From Mycolicibacterium elephantis DSM 44368 (lineage in GTDB: Bacteria > Actinomycetota > Actinomycetes > Mycobacteriales > Mycobacteriaceae), in the NCBI RefSeq assembly GCF_004014805.1, contig NZ_ATDN01000017.1:49670-113669 (forward strand): a DNA stretch of 64,000 nt, read 5' to 3'. The translations under genes were made by a program, and so were the position numbers. The notes beneath the pieces are model-generated. The model ran no database searches. It was given only the letters and a program-made list of their open reading frames with translations, and was not told the origin of the DNA. How positions within the stretch are numbered: position 1 is the first letter of the stretch; every line of letters starts with the position of its first letter. Shown here one piece after another: positions 1 through 10,545 of this stretch.

Positions 1-57
1 GGTGCGTTGTCTCGCGTTCCGTCGGCCACGAAGGTGTACATGCGAACCACGACGTGA
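1..57 (+). CDS. 3' end of an upstream gene (partial)
   Basis: Frame 1 is open from the window edge to a TGA at 55-57 and would encode the last 18 residues of a protein ending KVYMRTTT. The stop lies 13 bases before the E1 alpha start, a normal operon spacing, so an upstream gene of the same operon is plausible. Too little is visible to name a family. Frame 2 is also open through this stretch, so the assignment is weak. Confidence 0.3.
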   Translation, partial: GALSRVPSATKVYMRTTT

Positions 58-70
58 AGGAGACCTGGGC

Positions 71-1045
71 ATGGACAGCGCGACGCGACTCGACCTGTAC
101 CGGATGATGCGGTTGATCCGAACCTACGAGGAGGCGATCCTTCGCGAATACCACCTCGACAAGAAGCCAAGCTTCAACATCGCGATGGGACAGATTCCCG
201 GCGAGATGCACCTGTCGACCGGGCAGGAACCGGTGCCGGCAGGCTTCTGCGCGCATCTGAGGCGAGAGGATGCCATCACCGGGCCGCACCGTCCGCACGG
301 CTGGGCGCTTGCCAAGGGCGTCGACATCGACAAGATGACCGCCGAGATATTCGGGCGCGTAGACGGTCTCGGCAAGGGCCGAGGCGGGCACATGCACCTG
401 TTCGACCAGGAGACACACTTTTCCTGCTCGGGAATCATCGCCGAAGGGCTGCCAACCGCCCTCGGCATCGCAATGGTCTTCAAACGGGAGGGAGCCGGAC
501 GGGTGGCGCTGGCCGCCACCGGCGATGGCGCAGCGAACCAGGGCGCCTTCCACGAGTCGCTCAACCTCGCGGCCCTGTGGAACCTTCCGGTTGTCTTCGT
601 GATCGAAGACAACGGCTGGGGGGTCTCTGTGGCCAAGAAGCAGTCGACCGCGATTGCCTCCAACGCCGACCGCGCCGTGGCCTACGGAATGCCGGGGGTC
701 CTGGTCAAGGACAACGACGTGGAGGCCATCTATGACGCGGCCGGCGAAGCGATCACCCGCGCCCGCAACGGCGGCGGCCCCACCTTGATCGAAGTCGAGA
801 CGCTGCGACTGTGGGGGCACTTCGAAGGCGACGCCCAGGTGTACCGGCCTGACCTCGAAGGTGTCGCCGCAGCCGATCCCCTTCCGGCATATGAGAAACG
901 GCTGCGCGATTCCGCTGTGCTCAGTGCCGACACGGCGGCCGAAATCGAAGCGTGGGCGGTCGAGAAAGTCGAGAGCGCAATCCGGTTCGCCAAAGGCTCG
1001 CCGGTCCCTGATCCGGCCACAGCCCGTGACTACCAGTTCGTCTAG
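71..1045 (+). CDS. TPP-dependent dehydrogenase E1 component, alpha subunit
   Basis: This 324-residue protein is the alpha subunit of an E1 of the pyruvate/acetoin/branched-chain 2-oxoacid dehydrogenase type, which decarboxylates or cleaves the substrate on thiamine pyrophosphate. The TPP-binding motif is visible as GDGAANQG followed about 25 residues later by VIEDN, and the GRGGHMH motif is typical of E1 alpha. The ATG at 71 is chosen because GAAGGAGA sits just upstream; the frame stays open further 5'. It is the first complete gene of a tight plus-strand run: E1 alpha, E1 beta, lipoyl domain, lipoyl synthase. The substrate is not readable from sequence; an acetoin dehydrogenase (AcoA) role is the nearest guess. 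Confidence 0.9.
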   Translation: MDSATRLDLYRMMRLIRTYEEAILREYHLDKKPSFNIAMGQIPGEMHLSTGQEPVPAGFCAHLRREDAITGPHRPHGWALAKGVDIDKMTAEIFGRVDGLGKGRGGHMHLFDQETHFSCSGIIAEGLPTALGIAMVFKREGAGRVALAATGDGAANQGAFHESLNLAALWNLPVVFVIEDNGWGVSVAKKQSTAIASNADRAVAYGMPGVLVKDNDVEAIYDAAGEAITRARNGGGPTLIEVETLRLWGHFEGDAQVYRPDLEGVAAADPLPAYEKRLRDSAVLSADTAAEIEAWAVEKVESAIRFAKGSPVPDPATARDYQFV

Positions 1046-1066
1046 ACCTCACGCAAAGGAGCAGAC

Positions 1067-2092
1067 ATGACCACCAGCGTACGCGCAACGCGGAAGTTGA
1101 CAGTCTCCAAGGCGATGGTCGAAGCCATCTCCTCGGAGATGGAGCGCGACCCATCGGTGTTCGTAATGGGCGAGGATATCGGCCCGTTCGGTGGGGTCTT
1201 CGACCAGACTGCCGGCTTGATCGACCGGTTCGGTCCGGAGCGGGTGATCGACACGCCGATCTCGGAGACCGGCTTCATCGGCGCCGCCGTCGGTGCGGCG
1301 ATCGAGGGAATGCGGCCGATCGTGGAGTTGATGTTCGTCGACTTCTTCGGTGTCTGCATGGATCAGATCTACAACCACATGGCTAAAATTCATCTGCTTT
1401 CTGGAGGCAACATCAGGGTGCCTCTGGTGCTGATGTCGGCCGTCGGCGGCGGTTATTCGGACGGCGCACAACATTCGCAGTGCCTGTGGGGCACCTTCGC
1501 GCACCTGCCGGGAATGAAGGTCGTGGTACCGAGTTCGCCCGCCGACGCCAAGGGCATGATGATCGCGGCGATCCGCGATGACAACCCGGTCGTCTACATG
1601 TTCCACAAGGGCATCATGGGGCTGTCCTGGATGGCCAAGACCAGTCGCTCCCTTGGCCCGGTCCCTCGGGACTCCTACGAGATCGACTTGGGCAAGGCCA
1701 ACGTCGTCCGGCCTGGCACCGACATCTCGATCGTCACCCTGTCGCTGTCGGTGCACCATTCCCTCGATGTCGCCGACGAACTGGCCAATGACGGGATCGA
1801 CTGCGAGGTGGTGGATCTGCGCAGCCTGGTGCCGCTCGATACCGACACCGTCCTCGAGTCGGTAGCCAAGACCGGCCGCATGCTCGTGGTCGATGAGGAC
1901 TATGAGTCATTCGGACTCTCCGGTGAGATCATCGCCCGCGTCACCGAACGCGACCCGAAACTGTTCACGGTTCCGCCGGCCCGTGTTTGCGTCCCCGATG
2001 TGTCGTTGCCCTATGCCCGGCCACTCGAGCTGGCCGTGCTCCCCACCCCTGAGCGCATCCGCGCCGCTGTGGTCGAGATGATGAGGAAATAG
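1067..2092 (+). CDS. TPP-dependent dehydrogenase E1 component, beta subunit
   Basis: This 341-residue protein is the E1 beta subunit (transketolase pyrimidine-binding plus C-terminal domains) that pairs with the preceding alpha subunit. It has the family signature VMGEDIGPFGGVF near residue 32, ETGFIGAAVG near 68 and the C-terminal VVDEDYESFG region. The start follows the alpha stop by 21 bases and has an AAAGGAG ribosome site. E1 alpha2beta2 heterotetramers normally transfer the acyl group to a lipoyl domain, and one is encoded immediately downstream. No E2 catalytic domain or E3 is encoded after it here. Confidence 0.9.
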   Translation: MTTSVRATRKLTVSKAMVEAISSEMERDPSVFVMGEDIGPFGGVFDQTAGLIDRFGPERVIDTPISETGFIGAAVGAAIEGMRPIVELMFVDFFGVCMDQIYNHMAKIHLLSGGNIRVPLVLMSAVGGGYSDGAQHSQCLWGTFAHLPGMKVVVPSSPADAKGMMIAAIRDDNPVVYMFHKGIMGLSWMAKTSRSLGPVPRDSYEIDLGKANVVRPGTDISIVTLSLSVHHSLDVADELANDGIDCEVVDLRSLVPLDTDTVLESVAKTGRMLVVDEDYESFGLSGEIIARVTERDPKLFTVPPARVCVPDVSLPYARPLELAVLPTPERIRAAVVEMMRK

Positions 2093-2099
2093 AGAATCC

Positions 2100-2333
2100 A
2101 TGAGAGACGTCTTGTTCCCCCCGATGTCGGAGAATGACCCGGACGCCGAGGGGGTGGTGTCCACCTGGTTCGTCGCCGACGGGGACGAAGTCATCGAGGG
2201 TGACCTGATCGCCGAAGTGGCCGTAGACAAGGCCGACATGGAAATCGTTGCCCCCCAGTCAGGCACGATCACGCTGCTGGTCGCCGAAGACCAGGGTGTG
2301 CAACAGGCCAGCCCGATCGCCAGGATCTCCTAG
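2100..2333 (+). CDS. Stand-alone lipoyl/biotinyl attachment domain protein
   Basis: At 77 residues this is a single lipoyl domain with nothing attached. The acceptor lysine is K44 in the motif [11 protein letters not shown], the usual beta-hairpin lipoylation site of E2 proteins. Full dehydrogenase E2 proteins have one to three such domains, a peripheral-subunit-binding domain and an acyltransferase core; none of the rest is present, and the next gene starts 9 bases later. The natural reading is a free acyl carrier for the E1 upstream, lipoylated by the LipA-like enzyme downstream. Where the acyl group goes next is not shown in this window. Confidence 0.85.
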   Translation: MRDVLFPPMSENDPDAEGVVSTWFVADGDEVIEGDLIAEVAVDKADMEIVAPQSGTITLLVAEDQGVQQASPIARIS

Positions 2334-2341
2334 CCGGGGCC

Positions 2342-3280
2342 GTGGCCGTCACCCCGGGCGGACGCCGGTTGTTGCGGTTGGAGGTGCGCAACGCACACAC
2401 CCCGATCGAGGACAAACCGCCGTGGATCAGAATCCGGGCCCACATGGGACCGGAGTACACCGAGCTGCGTGACCTGGTGAGCCGCGAAAACCTGCATACC
2501 GTGTGCCAGGAAGCGGGCTGCCCCAACATCTTCGAATGCTGGGAGGACCGGGAGGCGACGTTTCTTATCGGCGGAAATCAATGCAGTCGGCGCTGCGACT
2601 TCTGCCAGATCGACACGGGCAGACCGGCGCCGCTCGATCGCGACGAACCGCGCCGGGTGGCCGAGAGCGTGCAGGCGATGGGTCTGCGGTATGCAACGGT
2701 CACCGGCGTCGCGCGCGATGATCTGCCCGATGGCGGCGCGTGGCTCTACGCCCAGACTGTCCGCGAGATCAAGACGCTGAACCCCGCCACCGGTGTGGAG
2801 TTGCTCATCCCTGACTTCAACGCCGAGGCAGCCTTACTCGATAAGGTATTTCGGACGCGACCAGAAGTGCTGGCACACAACCTGGAAACGGTTCCGCGGA
2901 TCTTCAGGCGGATCCGGCCGGCCTTCGGCTACCGGCGCAGCCTCGACGTCCTTGCAGCCGCCCACGACGCCGGCTTGGTCACCAAATCGAACCTCATCCT
3001 CGGACTCGGGGAAGCCACCGGTGAGGTTCACCAGGCTTTGCGGGACCTGCGAGGGGCGGGATGTGACATCGTCACCATCACCCAGTACCTGCGACCGTCA
3101 CCGCGGCATCATCCGGTCGACCGCTGGGTACACCCGGACGAGTTCGCCGACTTCGCCACCTATGCTGAGGGTCTCGGATTCGCTGGTGTGCTAGCCGGGC
3201 CGCTCGTGCGGTCGTCCTACCGCGCCGGCCGACTGTACGCTCGGGCGGTGCAACTGCGTGAGGAAAACTCAACGGGCTAG
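2342..3280 (+). CDS. lipA: Lipoyl synthase (LipA family), second-copy type
   Basis: This 312-residue radical-SAM enzyme inserts two sulfurs into a protein-bound octanoyl chain. Both iron-sulfur motifs are intact: CX4CX5C around residues 57-68 ([13 protein letters not shown]) and the radical-SAM CX3CX2C (CSRRCDFC). The C-terminal RSSY motif is present. The start is GTG, 9 bases after the lipoyl-domain stop. In mycobacteria the housekeeping lipA sits beside lipB; no lipB is seen here, so this copy probably serves the neighbouring lipoyl domain. The housekeeping copy lies outside the window and cannot be confirmed. Confidence 0.9.
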   Translation: MAVTPGGRRLLRLEVRNAHTPIEDKPPWIRIRAHMGPEYTELRDLVSRENLHTVCQEAGCPNIFECWEDREATFLIGGNQCSRRCDFCQIDTGRPAPLDRDEPRRVAESVQAMGLRYATVTGVARDDLPDGGAWLYAQTVREIKTLNPATGVELLIPDFNAEAALLDKVFRTRPEVLAHNLETVPRIFRRIRPAFGYRRSLDVLAAAHDAGLVTKSNLILGLGEATGEVHQALRDLRGAGCDIVTITQYLRPSPRHHPVDRWVHPDEFADFATYAEGLGFAGVLAGPLVRSSYRAGRLYARAVQLREENSTG

Positions 3281-3545
3281 CCTCGATTTCTTCGGACCGC
3301 ACCATCCATCTGGCTATGGGCGGTCAACAGGTGGCGTTCGGGTCGACGATCACCCAGCTGCCCACCCCGGGTAACGGCAATTCCAAGTTTTGCCAAGTAG
3401 GACAGATACTTCCGTGCATTACAGACCCATGTCACGGGCCAATTCATGACATGTCGATGATCGTCCGCGACACCACCTTCTGTATCGGAGCTACGGGTTC
3501 GGGCCCCCGCAGTTCCGGTACAGAAGTTGGTGTGGACGACGTTGG
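3281..3545. other. Convergent intergenic region with small inverted repeat
   Basis: These 265 bases separate the plus-strand lipA from the minus-strand PGRS-CMD gene. An inverted repeat with perfect 7-base arms (CATGTCA at 3428-3434, TGACATG at 3447-3453) could act as a bidirectional terminator, though there is no U-tract. A 97-codon open frame (3316-3609, plus) crosses the region and runs into the opposite gene; I do not believe it is coding. Confidence 0.3.
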
Positions 3546-6278
3546 CTACGGCTGCTCCGGCGGAACCGGAATCGCGAAGACGTTCAACGTGGCCGAGGCG
3601 CCGAGATAGGTGCCGGCCAGGTTGACCAGGTCGACGAGCCCGCGTTGCCCGAATGCCGCTTCAGCTGCGTGGTAGGTGTCATTGCTGACACGGTAGGTCG
3701 ACACCAGTTCCTGGACGAACTGGGCGGCGATCAGCTCGTCGCCGGACAATCCCACCGCCGGCTCTCCGCTGGCAAGCGCGTCGATCGCATCCTGAGGAAC
3801 CCCGACCATCTGCGCGGCAAGCTTGTGGGCGTAGAGCTCATATCCCGAACCCCACTGCCCGCCGACGGACAGAATGATGATCTCCTTGACCCTCGGCGAC
3901 AGCGTCGAGGCGGCGAACGCGTTGCCGACGTCGAAGAGCGCCCCACCGATCGTCGGGTTGTACAGATAGGAGTTCAGCGGGCCGATCAGCTGTCCCTCCG
4001 GGGACAGCAGTTGAATCCCGGTGGCCTGCTGTGTCGGGATCGCGACCGCCTTGATCTGCGCCGCGAGCTCGAGTTGTGCCGGGGTTGCCGTGCTCAGGTC
4101 GAGCAACGGCAGCCGCCCGCCCAGACCGTACTCGTCGCTGGGCGGCACCGGTGACGGCGGAGCCGGCGGGATGGGGGCGGCGAACTGGTCCGGCCCCTGC
4201 ACCTCGAATGCGTTGAGCAGTGCCGAGGCGCCAAGGTACGTACCGGCCAGATTGGCCATGTCGACCACGCCCGCCTGCCCGAATGCCTCCACCGCCGCGG
4301 CGTAGGTTGCGTCGCTGACCCGGTGCGTCGACACCAGTTCCTGAACGAACTGGGCGGCGACCAATTCGTTGCCGGTGAGGCCCGCCGGGGCCTGGCCGTT
4401 GGCCAGGGAGTCGATCGCCTCGGCATCGATGCCGTACAGCTGCGCGGCCTTCACATGTGCATAGAGCTCGTACTCGGATCCCCACTGTCCACCGACGGAC
4501 AGAATGATGATCTCCTTGACGCGCGCAGGCAGACTCGACGAGGCAAAGGTGTTGCCCACGTTGAAGATCGCCTGGCCGATCACCGGGTTGTACAGATAGG
4601 CGTTGAGCGGTCCGACGAGTCGTCCGTCGACATCCTCGAGTTGAATGCCGGTTACCGCTTGGATCGGAAGCCCGAGCTCTTTCATCAGCGCAATCAATTT
4701 CAGCTGTTCGGGCGTGGCGGTGTCAGGGTCGATGATGGGCAGCCGACCACCCAGGCCGCCGGCGCCGCCGATACCGCCGTCGGCACCGGCCGTACCGAAC
4801 GCGCCGATGGCACCGTCGAGACCGGCCTGGCCGAACAAGCCGCCCGCACCTCCGGATCCGCCGATGCCGGCAAGTCCGGCCGCACCGCCGATACCGCCGA
4901 CGCCACCCGCCGCGCCGCTGTCGGTGAGCTTGCCGCCGGGCAGCGTGATCACGCTCGCGCCCCCTGTGCCACCGAACCCGCCGGCGCCCCCGGAGCCGGC
5001 CGCGCCGCCCGCGCCGCCGTCGCCGCCGTGGCCGAACATCAGCGACCCCGTGCCGCCCGCGCCGCCCGCGCCTCCGGTTCCGCCCGTGCCTCCGTTGCCG
5101 CCGACGCCACCGTCATCGCCGCTGTCCTCTGCCGCGTCGACGCCATGTGCCCCGGCACCGCCGTTGCCTCCGGCGCCGCCGGATCCACCGTTGCCGCCAT
5201 GTCCCCACCACAGGCCGGCGTTTCCGCCGGCGCCACCATCGCCGCCCGCGGTGCCGTCCCCGCCGCGGCCCCCGTTGACTCCGGTGACACCAGCGGTGCC
5301 GCTCAACCCGGCGCCCCCGGCGCCGCCCGTGCCGCCGTTGCCGAACAGCAGGCCCGCGTTGCCGCCCCTGCCGCCCGTCGCGCCCGCACCGCCGTTTCCG
5401 CCGTTGCCGCCGTGGCCCCAGAACAGGCCGCCGTTGCCACCGTTGCCGCCTGCGACGCCGGGGGTGCTGCTCGACCAACCGGCACCGCCGTTGCCGAACA
5501 GCCAGCCGCCGCCGACGCCGTGCGGGTTGGCCTCGGTGCCCGCAGCACCGTTACAGATCAACCCGCACCTGCCGCCCACGGCGAACATCGTGTTGACGTG
5601 AAAGAGAATCCCGGCGCCGACGGACGGCGACGCCGGGTTGCCGATCGACTGCGCACCGAGCTGGTGCGCCGCCTGCAGCAGAGGATTGAGAGGTGAGGAG
5701 TACTGTGCTGTACCGGGTTTGCTGTCCGATCCGGCGAATCTCAGTGCGTTCGAAGGGACAGGCGACGTGGCTGCCCCTGTCGTGTCGTCGTGCGACGCAC
5801 TTGCCGACGTGGGGGTTGATCGTGATTGAGACGACGAATTCAGCGGGGGAGCTGTGCTTGTGTCGTCCTGATCGTCGACCTCGATGCCCGGTTCGACGTC
5901 ATCTGAGTAGTCCGTATCGGTGTCTTCCGTCTCCTCGACATCGTCGGTGTCCGAGTCGGTTTCGTCCTCCGCTTTTGCATCGGTTTCGTCGCTGGAGCCG
6001 CCGCCGTTCTGCTGTGCCGACACCGTCGATTTCGGGCCCTCGTCCGGCGATGAGGTGATCGTGCTGTGCTGCGCTGAGCCGGTCGACGAATGATCCTCAT
6101 CCGAGGAACCCGCCTTAGGCGCGACTTCGGAAGCCGTAGCGGAGTCTGTGCCGGTGTCCGACGGCTCTGCTGCGGCGACTCCTTGGCCCGCGACTAGGGC
6201 GACACTCAACCCGGCGGCCACCGCGCCTGCTCGCACCCAGCGCCTGCGAGTCCGGTGCCCATCCTCACCGGCGGCCAT
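3546..6278 (-). CDS. Secreted PGRS-like glycine-rich protein with two C-terminal CMD domains
   Basis: This is a 910-residue protein. Residues 1-36 form a signal peptide with a twin-arginine-like RTRRRW start, a hydrophobic core and an AAA-EP cleavage region. An acidic Ser/Thr/Asp-rich stretch follows to about 150. Residues about 253-505 are a PGRS-type run of GGAGG and GNGG units broken by LFGNGG and WWGHGG. Two tandem carboxymuconolactone-decarboxylase-like modules follow (about 510-705 and 716-905), each with the core [15 protein letters not shown] and an E..YAH motif. There is no N-terminal PE domain. The ATG at 6278 follows GGAGG by two bases, so the start is not certain. It lies 200 bases downstream of fadB on the same strand. 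Enzyme activity is unproven. Confidence 0.8.
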   Translation of the reverse strand: MAAGEDGHRTRRRWVRAGAVAAGLSVALVAGQGVAAAEPSDTGTDSATASEVAPKAGSSDEDHSSTGSAQHSTITSSPDEGPKSTVSAQQNGGGSSDETDAKAEDETDSDTDDVEETEDTDTDYSDDVEPGIEVDDQDDTSTAPPLNSSSQSRSTPTSASASHDDTTGAATSPVPSNALRFAGSDSKPGTAQYSSPLNPLLQAAHQLGAQSIGNPASPSVGAGILFHVNTMFAVGGRCGLICNGAAGTEANPHGVGGGWLFGNGGAGWSSSTPGVAGGNGGNGGLFWGHGGNGGNGGAGATGGRGGNAGLLFGNGGTGGAGGAGLSGTAGVTGVNGGRGGDGTAGGDGGAGGNAGLWWGHGGNGGSGGAGGNGGAGAHGVDAAEDSGDDGGVGGNGGTGGTGGAGGAGGTGSLMFGHGGDGGAGGAAGSGGAGGFGGTGGASVITLPGGKLTDSGAAGGVGGIGGAAGLAGIGGSGGAGGLFGQAGLDGAIGAFGTAGADGGIGGAGGLGGRLPIIDPDTATPEQLKLIALMKELGLPIQAVTGIQLEDVDGRLVGPLNAYLYNPVIGQAIFNVGNTFASSSLPARVKEIIILSVGGQWGSEYELYAHVKAAQLYGIDAEAIDSLANGQAPAGLTGNELVAAQFVQELVSTHRVSDATYAAAVEAFGQAGVVDMANLAGTYLGASALLNAFEVQGPDQFAAPIPPAPPSPVPPSDEYGLGGRLPLLDLSTATPAQLELAAQIKAVAIPTQQATGIQLLSPEGQLIGPLNSYLYNPTIGGALFDVGNAFAASTLSPRVKEIIILSVGGQWGSGYELYAHKLAAQMVGVPQDAIDALASGEPAVGLSGDELIAAQFVQELVSTYRVSNDTYHAAEAAFGQRGLVDLVNLAGTYLGASATLNVFAIPVPPEQP

Positions 6279-6478
6279 AACCTCCGCTGCCTTGCCGAAA
6301 GCTGTTGAGCACAAGATGGTGTCATCGTCAGAGCGGACGATTCGATCGGTGTGGGGCACGGGTCCAGTCGTCGCAGAAATGGTGATCAACTCCTCGCTCG
6401 ATGAGCATTGCCTCGCGGGGTCGCGGGGATCACCCCTTATTAACGGGAGCGTCGGTCTGGGTTTCAACGGGAGGTTAT

Positions 6479-8626
6479 TCAAATGGTCAGCGGTGCGACC
6501 GCGCTGAGTGACGGCGGGCACGCGAAGCGAAACCCGAACTTGTTCTCGAGCTCGCGGGCGCGGGCGACGAACCCGGCTGGTCCTCCGGGATACCCGGCGA
6601 CGAACTGGGCGGCGCCACCGGTCCAGACCGGAAATCCGATGCCGAGAATCGAGCCGACGTTCGCGTCGGCGGTCGAGCGCAGCAGCCCGCTTTCCAGGCA
6701 CCGGGCGGTGTCGATCGCCTCGGCGAACAACAGCCGGTCGATCAGCTCCTGCAGGTCGTCTGCGGGCCGGCTCGGACGGAAGCGCTCCTCGAGCCCCTGC
6801 CACAGACCCGCCCGTCGCCCGTCGGTGTAGTCATAGAACCCCGCCCCGGCAGCCCGCCCGGGCCGGCATGCGCCGTCGATCATCACTCCCAGCACCGCAT
6901 CGCCGGGGTGCTCGACGAACGTGGCGCCGGTCGTCTGCGCCTCGTCGCGGAACTGGCCGAAGATCTTATGCGGCAGGGTGAGGGTGAGCTCATCCAGCAG
7001 CGCAAGTGTGCCGACGGGGTATCCGGCCTGTAGGGACGCCTGCTCGATCGATATCGGCGAGAGCCCTTCACCCACCATCGCGGCGGCTTCGAGCAACCGG
7101 GCCAGGATGACACGGCTGGTGAAGAATCCGCGCGCGTCGCCGACCACAATCGGTGTCTTGCCGAGTTGTCGCACGATGTCGAATGCCTTGGCAAGGGTGG
7201 CGTCGCTGGTTCGGTGCCCGACGATGATCTCGACGAGATCCATCCGTTCGACGGGGGAGAAGAAGTGTAACCCGATGAAATCGGCTGGCCGGTCGACGCT
7301 TTCAGCCAACCCGGTGATCGGAAGTGTCGAGGTGTTCGAGGCGATGACCGCGTCATCGGCGACGACCTCGATGATCTCTGCCAACACGTCGGCTTTGAGC
7401 TCGGGATCTTCAAACACCGCCTCGATGACCAGATCACATCCGGTGAGGTCGGCCAGATCGCCGGTGGCGGTGATCCGGGCGAGTACCGCATCGGCGTCGT
7501 CCTGGCTGCGCCTGCCCGCAGAGACCTGCTTGGCGAGCACCCTCTCGGCGTACCCTCTGCCCCTGCGTGCGCGATTCGCGTCGACGTCCTTGAGCTTCAC
7601 CTGCAGCCCCGCCAACGCGCACGTCAGCGCGATACCTCCGCCCATCATGCCCGCGCCGAGCACGGCCACCGAGCGGGCCGTGTGCCGCGGAAAGCCTTGC
7701 GGCCTACTGGCGCCCGAACGCACGGTCTGGCGGTCGAAGAACGTGCCCTGGATGATGTTGGTGGAGATCTGACCGGTCGCCAGTTCGACGAAGTAGCGCG
7801 TCTCCACCGCAAGCGCGGTGTCGACGTCGACGGCTGCGCTCTCCACCGCGGCGGCCAGGATCGCCGACTGTGCGGGCATCGGCGAACCCTTGTGCTCTGC
7901 GCGTAATCTCGCCGGTCGCGCGCTCAAGGTGGCTTGCACGGCGTCATCGCGGGTATGGCCACCGGGTACCGCGTCGTCGCCGTCCCAAGGCTGGCGGGCG
8001 TCGGGATGAGCCAGGATCCAGGCACGGGCCCGATCTGCCAGGTCCTCCGTATCGGAGGCGAGTTCGTCGATGATCCCAAGCGCCAGCGCTTCTGCCGGAC
8101 CGAACTGGCTCCCGGGCAGCAGCACCTTGTCCAGCGCGACGTCGAGGCCCAACATTCGGACCGTGCGCACCACTCCGCCCGCGCCGGGCAGCAGGCCCAG
8201 CGTGACCTCCGGCAGACCGAGGCGGACCGCCGGGTCGTTCAGGGCGATGCGGTAGTGACAGGCCAGCGCAAGTTCGAGGCCGCCGCCGAGCGCGGTGCCG
8301 TTGAGGGCAGCGACTACTGGGACGCCGATCCGTTCCAGTTCGCGGAGCTGGCCTTTGATTCTGGCGGTCGATGCGCTGAATCGAGCGGCGTCATCGGGCA
8401 TGGCCGCCAGCAGGTCATGCAGGTCGCCGCCGGCGAAAAACGTCGGCTTGCCGGAGGTGACGATGACACCGGTGAGCGAATCGCCCATCTCGGACAGTTT
8501 CGACAGGACACGGTCGAAAGAGGCGAGGTAGGCGGCGTTCATCGTGTTGACCGCCTGTGTGGGATCGTCGAACGTCAACGTGACGATGCCGTTGTCTTGG
8601 GACCAGCCGATTATGTTATCGGGCAC
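6479..8626 (-). CDS. fadB: Fatty-acid oxidation multifunctional enzyme FadB (enoyl-CoA hydratase / 3-hydroxyacyl-CoA dehydrogenase)
   Basis: This 715-residue protein carries out steps two and three of beta-oxidation. The N-terminal crotonase domain has [13 protein letters not shown] and LGLLPGAGG; the central NAD-binding domain has [13 protein letters not shown], followed by a 3-hydroxyacyl-CoA dehydrogenase C-terminal region with [12 protein letters not shown]. The length fits the mycobacterial FadB (Rv0860-like). The GTG at 8626 is chosen because AGAGGAA lies 5 bases upstream and the domain begins there; the frame is open further 5' only as a shadow of fadA. It follows fadA by 35 bases on the same strand, forming a trifunctional-enzyme pair. 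Confidence 0.9.
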   Translation of the reverse strand: MPDNIIGWSQDNGIVTLTFDDPTQAVNTMNAAYLASFDRVLSKLSEMGDSLTGVIVTSGKPTFFAGGDLHDLLAAMPDDAARFSASTARIKGQLRELERIGVPVVAALNGTALGGGLELALACHYRIALNDPAVRLGLPEVTLGLLPGAGGVVRTVRMLGLDVALDKVLLPGSQFGPAEALALGIIDELASDTEDLADRARAWILAHPDARQPWDGDDAVPGGHTRDDAVQATLSARPARLRAEHKGSPMPAQSAILAAAVESAAVDVDTALAVETRYFVELATGQISTNIIQGTFFDRQTVRSGASRPQGFPRHTARSVAVLGAGMMGGGIALTCALAGLQVKLKDVDANRARRGRGYAERVLAKQVSAGRRSQDDADAVLARITATGDLADLTGCDLVIEAVFEDPELKADVLAEIIEVVADDAVIASNTSTLPITGLAESVDRPADFIGLHFFSPVERMDLVEIIVGHRTSDATLAKAFDIVRQLGKTPIVVGDARGFFTSRVILARLLEAAAMVGEGLSPISIEQASLQAGYPVGTLALLDELTLTLPHKIFGQFRDEAQTTGATFVEHPGDAVLGVMIDGACRPGRAAGAGFYDYTDGRRAGLWQGLEERFRPSRPADDLQELIDRLLFAEAIDTARCLESGLLRSTADANVGSILGIGFPVWTGGAAQFVAGYPGGPAGFVARARELENKFGFRFACPPSLSAVAPLTI

Positions 8627-8661
8627 GTGTTTCCTCTCGGGCAAGGGGTAAGTGAGGGGGG

Positions 8662-9873
8662 TCAAGCCAGTTCGACGATCGTGGCGATCCCCATTCCGCC
8701 ACCTACGCACAACGTGATCAGACCGCGGCGTTGATCGCGGCGTTCGAGTTCGTCGACGATGGTCGAGATCAGCATCGCCCCGGTGGCGCCGAGGGGATGA
8801 CCGAGCGCGATGGCACCGCCGTTGACGTTGACGATGTCGTGGGGCACACCAAGGTCTTTCATGAATCGCAGGACCACCGACGCGAATGCTTCGTTGATCT
8901 CGACGAGGTCGATGTCGTCGATGGTCAATCCGGCGACGGAGAGGGCCTTGCGGCTCGCCGGGGCAGGTCCCGTCAACATGATGGTGGGGTCGGCTCCGCT
9001 GACTGCGGTGGCGACGATACGGGCCCGCGGTGTCAAACCCAGTCTCGCGCCGACGCTCTGACTTCCCAGCAGCACCAGTGCCGCCCCGTCCACGATGCCC
9101 GAACTGTTGCCACCGGTGTGGACATGGTCGATGCTCTCGACCCAGTGGTACTTCTGCAGTGCCACCGCATCGAAACCGGCCTCCCGGCCCAGCGTCGCGA
9201 ACGCCGGCTTCAGCGATGACAGCGATTCCACGGTCGTTCCGGGCCGCAGGTGCTCGTCGTGGTCGAGAACGGTCAGGCCGTTGCGGTCCAGAACGGGAAT
9301 GACAGACTTCTCGAACGCCCCGTTCGCCCAGGCCTTGGCGGCTCTGGCCTGTGATTCGGCGGCATAGGTGTCCACGTCGTGACGGCTGAATCCATCCAAC
9401 GTGGCGATGAGGTCGGCGCCGATGCCCTGTGGGATGAAGCCGGTGGCGAGGTTGGTCTCCGGATCGTGGGCCCACGCGCCGCCGTCGGAGCCCATCGGCA
9501 CCCGCGACATGCTTTCCACCCCACCGGCGAGCACCAGGGACTCCCACCCGGAGGCGATCTTCTGCGCTGCAACGTTGACCGCCTCCAGTCCGGATGCACA
9601 GAACCGGTTCAACTGCACACCGGCGACAGTGTCCGGGAACCCCGCCGCCAGCGCCGCGATGCGCGCGATGTCGGCACCCTGGTCACCCAGCGGTGTCACG
9701 CAGCCGAGCACGATGTCATCGATCAGCCGTGGGTCGAGACTCGCGTTGCGACGCCGAAGCGCCTCGAGGAGCCCGATAACCAGGCTGATCGGTTTGACTC
9801 CGGTCAGCGCGCCTCTGCGGTTCTTCCCGCGTGGCGTGCGGATCGCATCGTAAATGAAGACCTCGTTCGGCAC
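8662..9873 (-). CDS. fadA: Acetyl-CoA acyltransferase (thiolase) FadA
   Basis: This 403-residue thiolase cleaves 3-ketoacyl-CoA in the last step of beta-oxidation. The nucleophilic cysteine is in [11 protein letters not shown] (about residue 93), the NEAFA motif is near 347, and the C-terminal CVGGGMG carries the second catalytic cysteine. Length and gene order match the mycobacterial fadA-fadB pair. The ATG start gives a standard thiolase N-terminus ([12 protein letters not shown]). About 154 bases separate it from the CAP gene upstream, enough for its own promoter. Confidence 0.9.
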   Translation of the reverse strand: MPNEVFIYDAIRTPRGKNRRGALTGVKPISLVIGLLEALRRRNASLDPRLIDDIVLGCVTPLGDQGADIARIAALAAGFPDTVAGVQLNRFCASGLEAVNVAAQKIASGWESLVLAGGVESMSRVPMGSDGGAWAHDPETNLATGFIPQGIGADLIATLDGFSRHDVDTYAAESQARAAKAWANGAFEKSVIPVLDRNGLTVLDHDEHLRPGTTVESLSSLKPAFATLGREAGFDAVALQKYHWVESIDHVHTGGNSSGIVDGAALVLLGSQSVGARLGLTPRARIVATAVSGADPTIMLTGPAPASRKALSVAGLTIDDIDLVEINEAFASVVLRFMKDLGVPHDIVNVNGGAIALGHPLGATGAMLISTIVDELERRDQRRGLITLCVGGGMGIATIVELA

Positions 9874-10027
9874 GTCGAGCCTTTCACATCGGAGCAGCCG
9901 GAAACGTCGGCGCTCCGCGTCGATGCGGTCAGCCGACCGGTGTCGAGCATCGAGATCCTGTATGGCTCATGTCAAGTGAATGATGGCTCGGCTAGCAGTA
10001 TCTGAAAACATTGCCGTGCAATCTGAT

Positions 10028-10531
10028 TCACTTGGCTTCGGGTTGTCCATACACGGCAACCACCACGGTCCGATCGAGGCTGTTCTCCGACCACACCCCG
10101 ATTTCGGTGTTGGCGCAGTTCTGCATGGTGGCCAACTTGCGCGGATCGGCATACCACTGCTTGATCAGTTCAAGGCTGCTGATCGCCAGCGCCGGGTTGA
10201 TGGCCACGGTCTCCTCGACGTTCCCGCGGTAGCCGGCGGCGGCCGCTCTGTCCTGAGGCGTCGATCCGTCTGATCCGAGGTCACCGTCCAGCCAGCGCGA
10301 ATTAAGCACATCCCGGCTGTGTCGTTGCGCGGCCGACTCCAACTGTGGATTGGCTTTGACGTGGCCAGGACATCCCGCCTTGTACTGCACGATGCTGACC
10401 ATCTGCCGAACGCTCTTGTTCAGCCGGCTGTTGTCGGCGTGTGCATGCGCGGGCACGGTCGCTGCCAGCGCGACTGTCACCACGGTGACGGCGGACAGCC
10501 CTCGAATTGCGGTGCGGGATGCGAAGTTCAT
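10028..10531 (-). CDS. Secreted CAP/SCP-domain protein
   Basis: This 167-residue protein has a signal peptide (residues about 1-33, ending AHAHAD) and a CAP-like domain with AAQRHSRDVL (the usual helix with a conserved His) and GNVEETVA. CAP proteins are extracellular; their biochemical role in mycobacteria is not defined. The ATG at 10531 is chosen because the longer frame to 10576 would overlap the upstream Mce-associated gene and spoil the signal peptide. It follows that gene by 14 bases, so all three minus-strand genes may be one operon. Confidence 0.7.
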   Translation of the reverse strand: MNFASRTAIRGLSAVTVVTVALAATVPAHAHADNSRLNKSVRQMVSIVQYKAGCPGHVKANPQLESAAQRHSRDVLNSRWLDGDLGSDGSTPQDRAAAAGYRGNVEETVAINPALAISSLELIKQWYADPRKLATMQNCANTEIGVWSENSLDRTVVVAVYGQPEAK

Positions 10532-10545
10532 CGATGTCGTCCTCG

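Noticed and set aside
3316..3609. 97-codon Cys-containing frame between lipA and the PGRS-CMD gene
   Set aside because: It runs into the convergent gene, has no recognisable domain and no good ribosome site. It could be a remnant but nothing supports it.
4323..5696. Long plus-strand frames (457 and 318 residues, Pro/Ala-rich) inside the PGRS-CMD gene
   Set aside because: They are mirror images of the GGN repeats on the other strand; composition is explained by the repeat codons and there is no ribosome site.
9973..10034. Inverted repeat CAAGTGAAT ... ATTCACTTG spanning 62 bases after the CAP gene
   Set aside because: The span is close to 60 bases, but 9-base arms at this distance are expected several times by chance in 64 kb, and no second copy was seen.
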